DNA from: Larix sibirica
Taxonomy: Eukaryota; Streptophyta; Pinopsida; Pinales; Pinaceae
NCBI GenBank assembly: GCA_004151065.3
Contig: NWUY0300003225.1
Location: 35,338-49,191 of the forward strand
DNA: 13,854 nt
Reading direction: 5' to 3'
The notes beneath the pieces are model-generated. The model searched no databases. It had not been told where the DNA came from and saw only the letters and a list, made by a program, of their open reading frames with translations. The position numbers were made by a program, and so were the translations under genes. Each line of letters opens with the position of its first letter. Position 1 is the first letter of the stretch. Shown piece by piece: positions 1 to 8,280 of this stretch.

Positions 1-78
1 ACACATCGGCGTGGAGGAGAAGCTTCATAGCTTTGGGGCCGCATCAAATATTTTTTTTATTTTTCTTTTGAAAGCGCG

Positions 79-202
79 CTGACACACCTGTCCCTTTCGG
101 GAATTGCGGCTCAACGCACCTGTTGCACATAAGAAGCACGTCGTCAACACACTTTCTGCACATATGAAGAGCGTCATCGACGCACTTGCTGTTAAGGAGA
201 AG
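79..202. repeat. 33-bp imperfect tandem repeat, about 3.7 copies
   Basis: Units start at 79, 112, 145 and 178, the last one partial. The two central units (112-144 and 145-177) are clearly related: both have CAACRCAC near the start, TGCACATA in the middle and GAAG/GCGTC near the end. The flanking units are more diverged. The period is a multiple of three. On the minus strand it reads as an 11-residue repeat with a CVDD core and a second Cys eight residues after the first, inside a 76-codon open frame (44-274). A coding origin is possible but unproven. Confidence 0.6.
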
Positions 203-580
203 TGCGGATAGGGAAAAGGGTGGACAAGAAAATGTCAAGAAAACCTCAAGACGAACGTCATGGGACACAAACAAGAGGGCAAGGAATTAATTGATAGGTG
301 TTGACAAAAGCAATGTTAAATAATTTAACACTAGATTATGATTATTTTTGGAGACAGTTTGTGGGAGGACTTTAAGGTGGGTAGAAGAGAGGGACAAAGG
401 CACAACTGGTAGAATGTCAAGTGGAAAAAAAATATCCATATGGATCCAATTGGAAGATGAATAGAGGTGGACAACAACTTGAGAAGTTTAGTGAACAAGC
501 ATACGAATTTGACAAGAAGAGATGAACTTGGACATAGTTCTTAAAATATATCCATCAATAAATATTCAAATGACTCTGAA

Positions 581-640
581 GAAAGATAGAGGCAACATAG
601 AGGAAGAAAGGAAAGATAGAGGCAACATAGAGGAAGAAAG
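581..640. repeat. Perfect 30-bp tandem duplication
   Basis: Bases 581-610 and 611-640 are identical 30-mers, purine-rich, beginning GAAAGATAGAGGC. Two further matching bases follow. In one plus-strand frame they encode KDRGNIEEER twice, but the surrounding frame is short (522-716) and has no recognised homology. Exact identity suggests a recent slippage duplication in otherwise decayed sequence. Confidence 0.9.
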
Positions 641-955
641 GATACAGATGGAATTCCCAAGTAGAAAATTGTGTAAGGGCCTAGAGTGGACAAGTTATTG
701 TTTGATCACATTATGAAGACATTCACAGGATAACTTTGTTGAGAGGCTAGGTGAAATTCAAAGTTGGAGGGTGTTGTATGTGTAATTATCCTAGTTTTCT
801 TTGTTGACTTGGTGTTACATACCCACATGTTCTTGTAATGTATGAGTCAACCTTGCATGATCAAAAGACCAAATATCTCGTAATGAGTCTATTGTTAGAG
901 GCACCTCTTTAAAATAGTGGTGAGGCTCAACTAGTGGTTGTTGTAAGTGGTTTGC

Positions 956-1027
956 CATAATTACAATTGTTCTTAATTAGTTAGTGGTTGTCATAATAAA
1001 AATGGTTGTTAATTGGTTAGTGGTTTA
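956..1027. repeat. Imperfect 36-bp tandem duplication
   Basis: Units 956-991 and 992-1027 align without gaps at 29 of 36 positions. Both run CATAAT, then TTAATT, then GTTAGTGGTT. The same GTGGTTG-like core recurs just upstream near 932-950, so a longer, more decayed array may once have been present. Confidence 0.75.
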
Positions 1028-2961
1028 ATGTAATGACATCGATTGTATGAATTGACTAATGTTGTTTCTTAATGACTATAGTTATTAGTGCCTGCTTGAG
1101 TGTCCTATTTATATGTAGAACAATGATGAAGGGTTATATAATTCAATTGCAGTGGCTCGTATGCGTTAAATATATTGTCACGTGACAATTTCAGTAGTGT
1201 CCAGGTGTTATTTATGGAGGTGTTGGGAGTACATTGCCCTCAAAGCAAGCAACACACTGCACTGAGTAGACAAAATTGAGCATGGATTTCTACTCAAGTG
1301 TGGGGTTGACCGTATAAATTGCTAGTAATAAACAATTGTTGGCAAGGAAAGTGATGACACACGTGCTATCTAATTATTTGTTTATGACACAACTATTGGG
1401 CAAATTTATATAAATGGACATGTCGAGAATTTAATACAATTGAAGTATTAATACGTCATTGAGAAGGAACACGTGTTTACTAGTGAACATAAGATTGTTC
1501 ACAATTGTGGTCTCTCTTTTCTTTTAAAAAATGTTTGTACTTGGATTCCTCTACATTTAGTGTCCAATAAAAACAATTTACATTTTTGCTTCCATTCCTA
1601 AGATTTGATATATTTAATTTATGACAAGAGTTGCAATTCTTTAAATAATTTCTTTAGACTTTAAAATAAAATAACCAGTGATTTTATATTTGTGAATTGA
1701 TTTCCTTTTATTACTTCTTTTTCTAAAGCTTATTAAATTTTCAAAACATGCAAGCCAAATATCATAAATATTGAAAGACATTCCTATTTAATTACAATGT
1801 TGTAGGTTTATATTCATTTCATTTTTTATTACATTTCTTTGCAATAACCCATTTTTAATGAAGGTCAAATATTTAAAAAAAAATCACTATTTTCTTGATT
1901 GATAAATTGTAAATTATATTAATTTCTCTCTCATATATATATATAAACAAATTTACCCTTAACGATTAGTAAATAACTTTTATGCTTAAATTTTACGATT
2001 CAAAATAAGTGTTTCTTTTTAATATAATATCTTTTTATTGTTAAATAGAACCATTAATTCTAACAATATTCTTAAGTATAAACTTTAAATCTAGAAAGAT
2101 TTTTCTCATAAAATTGTGGAGGAAATTTTACTCCACATAAATTTTAAAAGTTTGTTTCATCCGATTCCTACTCATCGGCCTCAAATAAGAAAGTGCGCGA
2201 TCTATACAATGGTTTGGACATATTAAAAATATATGGCATGGCAGACTTGGCGGCCCTTAATTGCATTTTCCAAACAGCTGCAGCGAGTAAAGATGAAAGA
2301 CATGCATTTTACTTTTAAATTGCTGGTTTGTGATGTTAGTATATATTTTTGACGTGAATTCTGGTTTTTAAGGCTTTAATCATCTAAAATGTAAATGTGT
2401 GCAAAACAGATTTTAAAAGGTTAAAGGCTCCAGACTCCAACATAAGAGTCAATGATTTCCTTTTTAATTGCTTTATTATCCATAAGAGATCACACACATT
2501 TAAATAACAGAGTCCAATGTTATATTGTTTGGTTTATAGATCTGCATTTTAAAATTTACTTACTGCTTCTAGCATAACTAGTGCATATTCTAATATATCA
2601 TTATAAGAGCTTCGATATTAACTTTGGCGGGCTCATTAATTAGATGGAAAAACATTTGCATTTGGTAGACACTAATGTAAATCAAACTCGACAGATATGA
2701 TTAAACCTCTCTCTGTAATTTGAGCATGATACGAAAGGACAAATTCATAGATGACTAGTCAATTATGGAACAAAATGCAGCAGAGTTGGTGTTGAAAATC
2801 TAATATATATGACCAAACTCAACACAATAGAGATAAGAAACGATCGATTCCCAATTATTGGAAAACCTTGAAGAATGAGTCCTCAATCTCAATATTACTA
2901 GTTAGTCTTTTAATACACAAGGATATGCAGAATAATATTTCTGCTGTTCACAGTTGAATGA

Positions 2962-2980
2962 TCTTTTACCGCGTAAAAGA
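2962..2980. repeat. Short perfect inverted repeat (8-bp arms, 3-base spacer)
   Basis: The arms are TCTTTTAC and GTAAAAGA, separated by CGC. It lies about 400 bp downstream (minus-strand sense) of the putative armadillo-repeat terminal exon, where a 3' UTR or transcript end could be. There is no run of T and no other support for a function; chance is a plausible explanation. Confidence 0.5.
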
Positions 2981-3381
2981 GAATTCCTGCTCACCATATA
3001 CAATCAATTTTATGTGAATGATGAAAATAAACCTTTTGTACGAAACGCATATGTCAAAAATGGTAGTATTGCTGCCCCAGGCAGGGAATCTGATGAACAA
3101 AAGGTTGTTTGAAATCTTCATTGATGGCCTTCATGATTCTCAAGCACACTAATTTGATTTGAAGTTGAGAATCGAGATAGCATTTTACAAAGGTCGGGTA
3201 ATTTCTGCTGACACTGCAGTCTGATAGAAATCTAAGACGGACTAGAATATTCTGAAGATTCTTCTGTATGATGAAGGGATGAAATCCTCAAGCAACTGAA
3301 CAAACGTACTTACACGTGTAAACCTTTCTCATGAAGAAGATATCCACTCAATTAGAAATCAAATGGCAAGATACTTTGGGA

Positions 3382-3557
3382 TCATAATGTGTTGTCATCC
3401 TGAGGCAAATGCATTCTTTTCAATTCCATCTGAAACGTTGAGATTGTACTTAATGTCTGCTTGCACAGGTTGCGAATGTCTTCTCGAGAACACTCACGAG
3501 ATATGCGTACGAGTTCCCACAATGCTCCACAAGCAACTAAGTCTCTTGCGTTTGCCT
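3382..3557 (-). pseudogene. Probable 3' terminal exon of an armadillo-repeat family protein gene
   Basis: On the minus strand a 58-codon stretch runs from an acceptor-like TATGTGTATGCAG (AG at 3559-3558) to a TGA at 3384-3382. Its core is LVACGALWELVRIS, followed by SRECSREDIRNL and a TFQMELKRM tail. From memory of plant armadillo/HEAT-repeat proteins, a closing segment with CGALWELVRISR, SREDIRNL and a TFxxEL tail is typical of the C-terminus; this is family knowledge, not a search. The 3' side of the intron has a moderately pyrimidine-rich tract and a possible branch site (CTTACTAT). No upstream exon with armadillo repeats was recognised up to about 4400, where retroelement sequence begins. 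It could be the real end of a gene with a long intron, or an orphan exon or pseudogene fragment. Open frame and acceptor are seen; the family and gene status are inferred. Confidence 0.45.
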
Positions 3558-3743
3558 CTGCATACACATAGACATGATAATAGTAAGCCTTTGACACATC
3601 CCTTAAAGGATTTTGTTCTACATTGATACATGACTACTACTAAAACAAACACGTGTGCATGTGCACCCATCCATAGATTGCACCAAAGGACAGAGTTCCA
3701 AGAAGTGATTTAGAGAAATGATCATCCTAGGGTGAAAGAGATT

Positions 3744-3840
3744 TATATGTTTGATGTTGTTCCAATTCGGAGTTAATCTATCCCAGTATGATGTAATATA
3801 TTTTTGATGTTGTTCCCCCATCTGGAGGTATTCTTTCCAG
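3744..3840. repeat. Diverged tandem duplication, period about 53 bp
   Basis: Bases 3744-3786 and 3797-3840 share TATAT, TTTGATGTTGTTCC, then CGGAG versus TGGAG, and end CCCAG versus TCCAG. A ten-base spacer separates them. It falls in the interval upstream (minus-strand sense) of the putative armadillo exon, so it may be intronic. Confidence 0.6.
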
Positions 3841-3857
3841 GTCCGCTTCAATCAAAG

Positions 3858-4406
3858 AATCAATCTATTAGAAATGACGCAAAATACACCCTTGTGTCTT
3901 CTTTACATCAAAGAATGGTCTCCAATCCACAAAAGAGTCATTAGAGTTCTTCTAGGAAGAAGATGGCACTGGTTTTTCAACTCTCAATGCCCTCTTCCTC
4001 AACAAAGAACACTATCTTGCCTATTTTCTCAACAAAGAATACTGCTACCACTTCAAATGCATGTTGCTCCAATTTATATTGTTTACAGAGCCCTCAGGCT
4101 AGTGGTTAAGGCACTCCCCCTTTTACACAGAAATCAATATGCCCTTTGCTTAATTAATTGCATTGCCTTGGGGATAATATCCCACATGCACTGTGTAGCA
4201 ATGATTTCATGCTTTTATAGTTCCTTGCAGATTTTATTTAAAGCAAACATATGTAATGTTCTTACACCACGTATCATTGTTGGGTTGGCATGTATAGCAA
4301 TGTCAGGTGGCAAGTATCGATAGTTATATCTTAAATCCCTTCGTGGTATGCGTAATAGCACTTTTGGACTGATAGGGAACTCCCTCAAGACCATTTTAAC
4401 AAAATA
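3858..4406. other. Non-coding stretch, possibly internal to a decayed minus-strand LTR element
   Basis: This lies on the internal side of the primer-binding-site-like motif at 4407-4420, so a leader or gag region would be expected on the minus strand, but no Gag motif was recognised. A 149-codon plus-strand frame (3874-4323) has no recognisable domain and low-complexity Leu/Cys content, and I treat it as chance. Near 4002-4051 a short CTCAACAAAGAA motif occurs twice, 34 bases apart. A sequence near 4095-4110 resembles a Pol III A box without a B box. Confidence 0.35.
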
Positions 4407-4420
4407 CAACTCTAATACCA
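4407..4420 (-). other. Primer-binding-site-like sequence (tRNA-iMet type) of a minus-strand LTR element
   Basis: The minus strand reads TGGTATTAGAGTTG, one mismatch from the TGGTATCAGAG core of the plant LTR-retrotransposon primer site complementary to initiator tRNA-Met. It follows an LTR-end-like sequence (minus GGGACGTTATA, at 4434-4424) after a three-base gap, as in plant Ty3/gypsy and copia elements. It implies that the 5' LTR lies to the right and the internal region to the left. Confidence 0.55.
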
Positions 4421-4423
4421 TAC

Positions 4424-5414
4424 TATAACGTCCCTGACCACCTCCGTAACCCGGCAAGGTATCTTGTGGCATTGTTCTGTTACACAGACATCTTTGTCTT
4501 CTTCCTCTTCTCTCCGATCATAGGGTTTCTTTCCCTATCAACGTCTTTAGCTTTATTGGGACTCTATTTCATGGCCATCCTGAATTATCGGTTCCGATCC
4601 ATTGAATTCTCTTCTCTCGAAAAACCCCATGCACACTTGCAACGTGAAACTCCAATGGACCAGGCTCGATGCGATTACTTTGACGTTCTGCTTCGACAAG
4701 GCCTTGCCGATATAGTGAATCTAATACATTGGATCTCGCCTTTTGGATTTTCCCCGATCCTTGCACATGCATCGTCAGACAAATACTCCGATAACCTTCC
4801 TACAATGAGGCATCTCCGATACCATACTCCCGATACGACATTTTCAATACAATATCTAGCTTTGGTTTATCGGGCCTCCTTTGCATACTCTATCATTGTG
4901 ATTTCGTGATATCACATTCCTGATACATTGTGGTTGATGTACCATCGGACTTCACTATGTCAGAATCTCTTGTATCCACTCCGAATAACAAATCTCGACG
5001 CTCTGACTCCAATACGTCAGATCCGATACCTCAGTATTCTCCTGCATACTCCTTCCCAGTAGTCACCAATGACTAATCTCTAATGAATCTCTCTCTGACA
5101 CATCAGTCCTGATACATCAAGCTCCTCGACCCCTTTGGACCCTCGTTCCATCGAAACTTTTTTCAAACCTTTGGTCACATTTCTCGATGAAGGCTATCCG
5201 ATAGTACTCTCGGGCTTCGGAGGTATGCCTTACCTGCAGTTCTCGATGGTGAACTTCTGATGAACCCTATCCAATGGTTGTTACTTAGCTGATTTTTGGG
5301 TTTTCTAAGGGATTTAAACAATGGCTGCCTTAGCAATCTGGCCTCATTTTCTGGGTCTTTAGGCCTATTCAGGACGCTTGTTAACCTCTGCAAGTGTTGT
5401 CTAACAATAGGCAT
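4424..5414 (-). mobile_element. Putative LTR of a minus-strand LTR retrotransposon, boundary on the right uncertain
   Basis: The left edge (plus TATAACGTCCCTGACC) resembles the reverse complement of a plant LTR 3' end, with the expected terminal CA mutated (TATA instead of TGTA). It abuts a primer-binding-site-like motif. The interval is less AT-rich than its surroundings and contains recurrent TCCGATAC-like motifs. Open frames here (147 codons at 4466-4909 on plus, 79 codons at 5175-5414 on minus) have no recognisable domain and are probably chance, as expected in an LTR. The right end was not found: no convincing TG start with a target-site duplication could be paired by eye. The 5414 limit is only where this sequence character fades. 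A second LTR copy is not present in the window as far as I can see. Confidence 0.35.
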
Positions 5415-5919
5415 GAATATGCTTGCCTGAAACTATGTTTATTACTACTCATACAGACATGCCATTCTTCATGCAATCAAACAAGGCTACAGGTGAATAA
5501 GAAAGACTACACAGTCATTCACATTCACATTTACATATTGATAGACCAATTGATACAACAAAACATATATATTAATCCCATTTAACATTCATTTATAATG
5601 AATCGAAATCAACATAACTCATAGATAAAGTACTTAACTTGAAAGAAGCTTTTCCAAGAAACTAATTGCGGAAGAGAAACGTTCCACCCAAATGTAGGCA
5701 CTATGTCCAACATATACTCGTTCTACTGAGAGGCCACCCCTAAGTTGGGCACAATTTCCACAAAAACAGGGAAACTACTAAGGCTCATTCAGTCATGTAG
5801 ACACACTTTCTCATTGCCAAGCCAACCCACAATTGGGTTTAATAGGCTACCCTTGATTCCACTCTGTCACCCAGACACAGTTACACATAGCTAATCTATT
5901 GGAACCAAAGGTTATGAAG
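5415..5919. other. Non-coding spacer before the plus-strand Gag remnant
   Basis: No coding motif was recognised. Bases 5690-5890 are more balanced in composition and could be leader or LTR sequence of the copia element whose Gag remnant follows. No primer-binding site or LTR terminus was identified, so this is only a positional guess. The 63-codon plus frame at 5394-5585 is low complexity and not supported. Confidence 0.35.
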
Positions 5920-6640
5920 GACCAACGACCAAGCTAAGTTTGTCATCGATGGAAAGAAGAATGAGGTTGTTGGGGTCATCACGACCTACATTTCAAGGGA
6001 TATTTTCTTTCATATAAGCAGGATGGACTATCCTCATGCCGTTTGGAATAAGTTGAAGTCGTTGTTCGACAAGGTTAATGAAAGTCAAGTGATGCATTTT
6101 GAGAAAGAGTTGCTCTCTCTAGAACCCCATTCCTTTGAAAGGATTGAGGACTATTTGGCTCATATCAAAGAGCTACAATTGAAATTGGTCGAATGTGGGA
6201 AAAGTTTTCCAATGAAGGATGGACAACTCATTGAATTGGTCCTGATCAATCTGAAGAAACCTTATGATGTGTTCTACTCATTTTGCACCAATTGGATGTC
6301 ATGCAAGGAAGACGGTAAGCAGTTTTTTAATACCTTCTGTGATTTATTGATTAAGGATAAAAAACTGCTTGTTGAAGGGAAGCTTGGTAGCAGACCAGGC
6401 TCACTTGCTTAAAGGCAAGGTGAAGCAAAATTACAAAGAAGAGGGTCGACCAGACACCCTGAACAAACAACAGGAGTATATTAACCAACCTACTAAAGGA
6501 AAGACTAAAGAGTTGGTATCGACCAGGAAGAATTGAAAGAAGAAAACTTGTCACCACTATGGAAAGGTGGGACATCCGGGAGAAAGCCTACTGGAAGAAG
6601 ACAAAAGATTTGGAAGAAAAGGTTAAGCATCTTGAAGAAG
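5920..6640 (+). pseudogene. Ty1/copia Gag remnant (UBN2-type) with damaged zinc knuckle
   Basis: Gag forms the retrotransposon particle and packages RNA. The clearest part is the 129-codon frame at 6023-6412: AVWNKLKSLFD, then VMHFEKELLSL, then RIEDYLAHIKELQLKL. This is the usual order of plant copia Gag (W..L...F, short linker, conserved helix with L..L). Homology extends upstream in frame to about 5940. A frameshift near 6385-6392 moves the continuation (ADQAHLLKGK) to another frame, and a TGA at 6534-6536 interrupts it. The zinc knuckle at 6549-6593 reads CHHYGKVGH, so the second Cys is now Tyr; a frameshift inside it follows, and the last ligand also appears to be Tyr. A charged Lys/Glu helix (KDLEEKVKHLEEDM) comes next. 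No protease, integrase or RT follows on this strand before the AT-rich block. Non-functional. Confidence 0.8.
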
Positions 6641-6715
6641 ACATGTCGGTTGGCCACTCAATCAACCAACCTGCATATTATTTCACCTTTTATGTTAGCA
6701 CTTCCCATGCATTAC

Positions 6716-6716
6716 N
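6716..6716. other. Ambiguous base N
   Basis: A single N lies just after the recognisable end of the plus-strand Gag remnant. It may be a base-calling ambiguity or a minimal placeholder for a sequence join. Confidence 0.9.
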
Positions 6717-6759
6717 AAAAATCTTAGAATCACATATATTAGCTATGGAAATTGCATAA

Positions 6760-7589
6760 TTTGGGTGCCATGGGGGTATCTGAGAGTGTCGAATCTATTA
6801 ATGAATTAAAAAATACAATTTAAACATCTAGAAATTTAAATTTTACCAAAAAAATATTTATTGGATTCCGACCAAAACCCACCGTAAAATTGAAAACCTA
6901 GAATAAATATACTACTCCTATTAATAAATACAATTTCCAAAAAAAACAATAAATAACTAGTTTTCATAATTATTTCTTTGATAAAATGTTAGCTTATGCA
7001 ACTTAATTATGTGTAAAATGTTACTTGCTTTGATTGGAGAGATTTTAAAAATATAAAAATACAATTTTCAAAAGTAATATAATAATATCATTATAAATTT
7101 ATCATTATAATTAAATTTATTATTTGTATTATAATAGTAAAAAAAATTATAAATTTATGATTATAATTAAATTTATGCTTATTTTTATTATAATAGTAAA
7201 AAAACCTTAGTTATGTTTTTTTAGTTAAAATAATAGAAAGAAACTGGATTTTTTTTGGTTTGAAATCATATTGAATTTAATGGAATGGTGAAATTATAAA
7301 CATTAATTTTGTACACTGTAAAATCATGTTGTAATGGGGGTGTTCAATGATACTAAATATATTTTTGCATTAAAAAACCAAGCAATTTTAACCAAAAATT
7401 TATAACTTAATTCATATAATAATAAATTAAAAAATTCAAACTTTATTCCAACTATAATTATCTAATTATTATATAATTTCGACAATATAACACCAAAATT
7501 AATCAAATTACACCAAAAAAAATACATTACTAAATAAATCCCAAATCCTAAAATAATGGGGAAAATCATTTTTAAATACTTTTATGAGT
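6760..7589. other. Very AT-rich non-coding block
   Basis: No open frame of interest. Poly-A and poly-T tracts and ATAATTA-like runs dominate, with one larger tandem duplication described separately. It separates the copia Gag remnant from the LINE fragments. It has no MITE-like terminal inverted repeats that I could pair by eye. Confidence 0.6.
7091..7204. repeat. Imperfect tandem duplication of a 56-58 bp AT-rich unit
   Basis: Units 7091-7146 and 7147-7204 both begin TTATAAATTTAT, continue ATTATAATTAAATTTAT, and end TTATAATAGTAAAAAAA. They differ by a few substitutions and a two-base length difference in the middle and at the closing A run. Confidence 0.8.
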
Positions 7590-7893
7590 AATGTATATTC
7601 TAAAGCAAAGGATCATTATTACACTTTCAAATTGTATGGTGGATAGGGTACACATACTAAGGCTGAGAAGTTAGCACGCTGGTGTGTACTTACTGTTGAA
7701 AACTCCTTTGGACTTCGTGATTTGACAGTATTCAGGGCTCTCGAGTTACAATAAAATGGGCTCTTGAGGAATATAATATAAATGTCACCTCTATTTATCA
7801 ATGGTGTTGCAAAACAAGGGAAAAAATTAATCTTTTCAGTGAGATTAATTTTGAACATTTCTATCGGCAATATAATACATTTGCAGATAAACT
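7590..7893 (+). pseudogene. Partial LINE RNase H domain, first copy
   Basis: This segment is a near-duplicate of 8389-8690, about 90% identical by eye. It encodes the C-terminal RNase H of a plant L1-like LINE, which removes RNA from the RNA-DNA hybrid. Visible motifs are a THTKAE stretch with the catalytic Glu and FGLRDLTVF. Near the end, in a continuous frame, come INFEHFYRQYN and TFADKL with the last catalytic Asp. Defects: a TAG replaces the Gln codon before GTHTKAE, and one base is lost where copy two has FGDS, which shifts the frame and removes that catalytic Asp. The N-terminal FFDG part is absent. It stops precisely at the ambiguous base 7894. Copy one keeps the frame into the HFYRQYN segment, which copy two has lost. 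Confidence 0.8.
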
Positions 7894-7894
7894 N
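7894..7894. other. Ambiguous base N at a structural junction
   Basis: Left of this N is the RNase H end of a LINE; right of it is the zinc-binding RT tail of the same family, an upstream part of the protein. Similarity between the two RNase H copies ends exactly here. It may mark an assembly join or a real breakpoint. Confidence 0.9.
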
Positions 7895-8271
7895 AATGTT
7901 TTATGTGGCATGCCCTTCGGGGTGAATTGAAGACTTGGGACAATCTCTCAAAGAAAGATTGGGTGGGGCCTAGTGTTTGCTTTCTATGCTTTAAAACCTC
8001 TGAAACTGTTTATCATTTGTTTGTGGAATGCAAATTCGCAAGAGCAGTTTGGTGTATGGTTACAAAGTTCCTAAGTATTGATATGATATGGGGTTCTGAT
8101 TTGTTTGATACAAGTGCTTATAATCAGAATAAGAAGTGCAAAAAATTTCCTTTTTTACCTGCGGTCATCGCTTGTTTCATTTGGATGAACAAAAATGAAA
8201 TCATCTTCGATATTGGAACTCCCAGCTTGATACATTCTTTCAGCAAGATTATTAGAATGATCAAGGATTAG
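7895..8271 (+). pseudogene. LINE reverse-transcriptase C-terminal zinc-binding domain (zf-RVT)
   Basis: The frame opens directly after the N as CFMWHALRGELKTWDNL and runs through KKDWVGPS, the usual entry into the plant zf-RVT domain. A CX2C pair (CFLC) and an HX4C pair (HLFVEC) then follow in CFLCFKTSETVYHLFVEC, and next comes an FARAVW segment typical of the domain. All four metal ligands are present. The frame continues to a TAG at 8269-8271 before the RNase H region. The apparent Met at 7903 is internal to the family alignment and not a real start. The domain normally lies downstream of the RT catalytic core in L1-type ORF2; the core is missing here, so this copy cannot act. Confidence 0.8.
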
Positions 8272-8280
8272 TGTTCAAAC

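Larger units (their letters stand above)
1..2961. other. Non-coding AT-rich intergenic stretch with minisatellites
   Basis: No reading frame in this stretch has recognisable protein motifs; the few open frames are short and repeat-driven. The first 300 bases are comparatively GC-rich and carry a 33-bp imperfect repeat. Further on there are 30-bp and 36-bp tandem repeats, a CT run followed by an (AT)n microsatellite near 1924-1946, and a short inverted repeat at 314-330 (TGTTAAA, three-base spacer, TTTAACA). From about 1500 to 2700 the sequence is strongly AT-rich. I see no tRNA, rRNA or transposase signature. Decayed LTR or other repeat sequence is possible, but nothing shows it directly. Confidence 0.5.

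Noticed and set aside
3363-3626. 87-codon plus-strand open frame
   Set aside because: Antisense to the armadillo-like exon, whose minus-strand peptide has much clearer family wording.
4085-4130. Possible tRNA or SINE A box (GGCTAGTGGTTAAGGCAC)
   Set aside because: It resembles the Ser/Leu tRNA A box, but no GGTTCGA-type B box occurs at the expected distance, and no cloverleaf or acceptor stem could be folded by eye.
3874-4323. 149-codon plus-strand open frame
   Set aside because: No recognisable domain, unusual Cys/Leu/His-rich composition, and it overlaps the internal side of a retroelement primer site. Most likely a chance frame.
4466-4909. 147-codon plus-strand open frame with a hydrophobic start resembling a membrane segment
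   Set aside because: The hydrophobic start comes from a T-rich pyrimidine tract within a probable LTR. No family resemblance, and the end coincides with motif-rich non-coding DNA.
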